A stretch of DNA of 64,000 bases from CAJPPJ01 sp963536495. GTDB taxonomy: Bacteria; Bacillota_I; Bacilli_A; RF39; UBA660. This document shows, piece after piece, positions 62,118-64,000 of the stretch. The notes under the pieces are model-generated. The model was not told the DNA's origin, did not search any database, and saw nothing but the letters and a program-made list of their open reading frames with translations. How positions within the stretch are numbered: position 1 is the first letter of the stretch; every line of letters begins with the position of its first letter. The stretch covers positions 45,318 to 109,317 of the forward strand of contig CAUTAF010000005.1 in assembly GCA_963536495.1 (NCBI GenBank), given 5' to 3'. A program made the translations under genes and the position numbers.

Positions 62118-62223
62118 AGTAAAAAAACAAAAAGCCTCTTGTGAGGCTTAAAGTTTTTTAGTTCAAGTTAATTGCATAATATTAATTTCGAGGGGTTTAA
62201 TATTATGGTGCTATTCTTTTTAC
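62118..62223 (-). ncRNA. Candidate small RNA with C-rich loop
   Basis: From the promoter at 62230-62258, an RNA of about 105 bases would start near 62223 and end after the terminator hairpin AAGCCTC / GAGGCTT (62132-62138, 62143-62149) plus T run. Near its 5' end a 10-bp perfect stem ATAATATTAA / TTAATATTAT (62176-62185, 62197-62206) exposes an 11-base loop, ACCCCTCGAAA on the RNA strand, the richest C patch in the area. The loop is complementary to GAGGGG ribosome sites on this element, for example at the 3439 and 50439 genes. Open reading frames inside are negligible. Confidence 0.55.
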
Positions 62224-62229
62224 ATTTAT

Positions 62230-62258
62230 ATTATACCATAAAATAAATTTGTTGTCTA
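62230..62258 (-). promoter_or_regulatory. Promoter of the candidate small RNA
   Basis: Minus strand TAGACA (62253-62258), 17 bp, TGGTATAAT (TATAAT 62230-62235). Strong extended -10, no protein gene within 230 bases downstream before the terminator. Confidence 0.75.
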
Positions 62259-62321
62259 GTTTTTTTAGAAAACAACTTTTATTTTTTAAAAATAATCTTA
62301 TAAAAAATGTTTTATAATAAA

Positions 62322-62346
62322 AAAGCAAGGTAAAGAGCCTTGCTTT
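62322..62346 (-). terminator. Terminator after the 62354 gene
   Basis: AAAGCAAGG / CCTTGCTTT hairpin followed by a T run on the minus strand. Confidence 0.8.
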
Positions 62347-62353
62347 CAAAAAC

Positions 62354-62671
62354 TTAAACAACGAAATTTACAAGTTTAAATAGTGAACTTTTTATGCTTA
62401 AAAAAGTTATATCATTGTTGTAAATTTTTAATTTATCAAAATTCATTTTCATAAAGAAAATATTTCCATTTTCTTTAATTTTTTTTGAAAATTCATTAAG
62501 ATTAATATTCTTTAAAATATTTCCAAATTCATCTTCAAAAACATAGATGTTTTGATGCTTTAAATTTGCACCTACTATTATTTTTAATGTATTTTTATTT
62601 GCTTGATTTTCTATGATAAATCTCCAAATTTTATTATCTTTATTATTTTGTATAGTTATTTCTTTTTTCAT
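62354..62671 (-). CDS. Small hypothetical protein
   Basis: 105 residues, alpha/beta (WRFIIENQANKNTLKIIVGANLKH). Ribosome site GGAGTGATGATTT is almost identical to those of the next two small genes. Promoter with both operator types at 62729-62781. Function unknown. Confidence 0.75.
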   Translation of the reverse strand: MKKEITIQNNKDNKIWRFIIENQANKNTLKIIVGANLKHQNIYVFEDEFGNILKNINLNEFSKKIKENGNIFFMKMNFDKLKIYNNDITFLSIKSSLFKLVNFVV

Positions 62672-62728
62672 AAATCATCACTCCTTAAATTTAATTTAAA
62701 ATGTTTTGTTTTTTCTTTTGGTAATTAT

Positions 62729-62781
62729 ATTATACCATAATATATATATTATGTCAAGAAATAATTTAGACAATATTGTCT
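62729..62781 (-). promoter_or_regulatory. Promoter with both operators (62671 gene)
   Basis: Minus strand: AGACAATATTGTCT (62768-62781, perfect), 10 bp gap, TTGACA (62752-62757), 17 bp, TGGTATAAT (62729-62734). The 18-bp palindrome CATAATATATATATTATG lies at 62736-62753. Confidence 0.88.
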
Positions 62782-62789
62782 TAGCTTTT

Positions 62790-62811
62790 TTTTAAATTGC
62801 TTTAGCAATTT
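62790..62811 (-). terminator. Terminator after the 62862 gene
   Basis: AAATTGC / GCAATTT stem (62794-62800, 62805-62811) with a mixed A/T tail; a moderately strong terminator on the minus strand. Confidence 0.55.
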
Positions 62812-62861
62812 TTAACTGATGTAAAATTTCTTTTCCCAAATGTTTAAAAATATCAAATTCT

Positions 62862-63179
62862 TTATCTAATTTTTTTTAAATTTACTTTAATTTTTTTGTT
62901 TTCTTTTGTTATTAATAAAACTTTTTGTTCATAATCCACGATTATACGATATTCTTTAAAAATTGGCATTTTAAAAACTGTTTCCAATAAACCTTTAAAA
63001 AGAAATTCGTATTTTTCTTCTTCTTCGTCATCTATTGTTAGAATAGAGATATTTTTCAATTTACCTTTTTCAACATCAAAACTTCCAACTATATCAAATT
63101 CTTTTAAATTTGCTAACATTAAATCTATTGTATCAACCATTTCTTTATGTTCTTCATAAAATTTTATATTTTTATCCAT
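62862..63179 (-). CDS. Small acidic hypothetical protein
   Basis: 105 residues, acidic (EEEEKYEFLFKG). GGAGTGATGATTGTATGGAT leader identical to that of the next gene. Contains FDVEKGKLKNISILTIDDEE and ends in a basic KVNLKKIR. No family recognised. Part of the three-gene operon from 63862. Confidence 0.75.
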   Translation of the reverse strand: MDKNIKFYEEHKEMVDTIDLMLANLKEFDIVGSFDVEKGKLKNISILTIDDEEEEKYEFLFKGLLETVFKMPIFKEYRIIVDYEQKVLLITKENKKIKVNLKKIR

Positions 63180-63200
63180 ACAATCATCACTCCTTGAAAA

Positions 63201-63518
63201 TTAATAACTAAAAATTATTTCACCTAGTTTAGTATGTCCTGTTTCGTCTGTAACAGACAAGTCAAATTGTCTTCCGACTAAGTTATTACCTTTATCATCA
63301 TAGATAGATATTATTCTTTTACCATAATCTATAAATAAACCTTTGTTATTTAGTAAAGGTATCACATCATCAGAAACTATTCTTTTAATATAAGCATAAT
63401 CATCTTCTACTGCACTATAAAAACTTATATCAGTTATTCTATTTTCTTTTATTTCTACTCTTTTTAAAAATCTTCCTAGTAAAAATAAAGTCTTATTTAA
63501 TTTTATTATGTTATCCAT
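63201..63518 (-). CDS. Small hypothetical protein
   Basis: 105 residues with alternating strands (RLIISIYDDKGNNL-like segment IISIYDDKGNNLVGRQFDLSV). Same ribosome leader as its neighbour. Unknown function. Similar length to the other three genes here, but no clear sequence relation. Confidence 0.75.
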   Translation of the reverse strand: MDNIIKLNKTLFLLGRFLKRVEIKENRITDISFYSAVEDDYAYIKRIVSDDVIPLLNNKGLFIDYGKRIISIYDDKGNNLVGRQFDLSVTDETGHTKLGEIIFSY

Positions 63519-63532
63519 ACAATCATCACTCC

Positions 63533-63862
63533 CTATTTAGATAAAGTTTTACTCATACTTACAATAGTTAAGATTTCTTCCCATCTATTTTTAAACATTG
63601 TATTTTTCATTTCAGGCTTTTGTTCTTTTAAATTTTCGATAATTTCTTTGATAACAAGAATAGTCATCTCTTGTGAGAAATTAGTAGGTTCTAAATTTGG
63701 GAAATTAAGATTTGTCATTTGATATTCGTAATCATCATTTAATGTTATTCTTAAAGTTGCTACCCCATTAAAGTAGTCAATATAATTATCTTTATCCATA
63801 TATAAATAATGGTTCAATATTGCTATGTTTTTAAATATTTCAAAATCTTCTCTAGTTTTCAT
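63533..63862 (-). CDS. Small hypothetical protein, first of the operon
   Basis: 109 residues, with an acidic/aromatic N-terminus (FEIFKNIAILNHYLYMDKDNYIDYFNG) and a helical C-terminus. GGAGTG ribosome site. Promoter with both operator types about 50 bases upstream. No family recognised. Confidence 0.75.
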   Translation of the reverse strand: MKTREDFEIFKNIAILNHYLYMDKDNYIDYFNGVATLRITLNDDYEYQMTNLNFPNLEPTNFSQEMTILVIKEIIENLKEQKPEMKNTMFKNRWEEILTIVSMSKTLSK

Positions 63863-63910
63863 TTTTTACACTCCTTATTAAATTTTATTAGTTTTTCCTT
63901 TGATAACTAT

Positions 63911-63963
63911 ATTATACCATAATATATATATTATGTCAAGAGATAATTTAGACAACTTTGTCT
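63911..63963 (-). promoter_or_regulatory. Promoter with both operators (63862 operon)
   Basis: Minus strand: AGACAAAGTTGTCT (63950-63963, one mismatch from symmetry), 10 bp gap, TTGACA (63934-63939), 17 bp, TGGTATAAT (63911-63916); CATAATATATATATTATG at 63918-63935. The remaining 37 bases to the window edge are AT-rich with no recognisable feature. Confidence 0.88.
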
Positions 63964-64000
63964 ATTAAATATATATTATGATAAAATTAAATAAGAAAAG

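Noticed and set aside
1..64000. Recoded genetic code (UGA as Trp) because of the extreme AT content
   Set aside because: TGA is used as a stop at several well supported gene ends (for example 43813, 44682, 51681), and Trp is coded by TGG.

Overview
This is a very AT-rich stretch (by eye about a quarter G+C) of a large mobile element, most likely a conjugative plasmid or integrated conjugative element. Every convincing protein gene lies on the minus strand, so transcription runs right to left. Base composition, strong purine-rich ribosome binding sites, extended -10 promoters (TGGTATAAT), lipoproteins, and a Gram-negative-style conjugation set (VirB6/TrbL-like channel proteins, TraF-type signal peptidase, VirB1-like transglycosylase, topoisomerase III) fit a member of the Fusobacteriota. 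That placement is an inference. No ribosomal or housekeeping gene is present to confirm it.

Layout from left to right. 1-15.0 kb holds a paralogous family of large acidic proteins (seven members plus one relative) that share domains and mostly end in a tag such as KEIEL or KEIDF. It is interrupted by a small YopX/DUF1653 operon and a UvrD/Rep helicase. 15.1-24.2 kb is a long operon of small phage/plasmid-type proteins (MmcB-like nuclease, YopX, a six-repeat protein), followed by a DnaQ-like exonuclease. 24.4-28.6 kb has an SNF2-type helicase, a lytic transglycosylase and a lipoprotein. 28.8-42.4 kb is the conjugation operon (two VirB6/TrbL-like membrane proteins, topoisomerase III, VRR-NUC nuclease, an 857-aa coiled-coil protein, TraF), with a TnpB element inserted. 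42.6-45.9 kb is a separate cargo unit of two radical-SAM-like iron-sulfur proteins and a cysteine-desulfurase-like enzyme. 46-51.8 kb has a second, non-canonical TnpB and two operons each carrying a short DUF262 (DGQQR) protein, one with a radical SAM enzyme. 52-56 kb has a PcfJ-like protein, a lipoprotein and an orphan DNA methyltransferase. 56-60 kb is the replication/partition block (DnaC-like loader, DnaD-like protein, putative centromere binder, ParA, HU). 60-64 kb has the last large family member and four small proteins.

The most striking non-coding signal is a two-layer promoter code. Five promoters carry the identical 18-bp palindrome CATAATATATATATTATG between -35 and -10. Seven promoters carry an AGACAA-N2-TTGTCT-type palindrome 7-10 bp upstream of -35. 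Two promoters carry both. This would link partition, repair, cell-wall opening, DUF262 and small-protein genes into element-wide regulons. Two candidate small RNAs (one on the plus strand), two putative TnpB guide RNAs and one unexplained structured 148-bp block were also found.

Not present in the window: relaxase, coupling protein, VirB4/VirB11 ATPases, recognisable oriT, iterons, integrase, tRNA or CRISPR array. The core of the conjugation machine must therefore lie outside.
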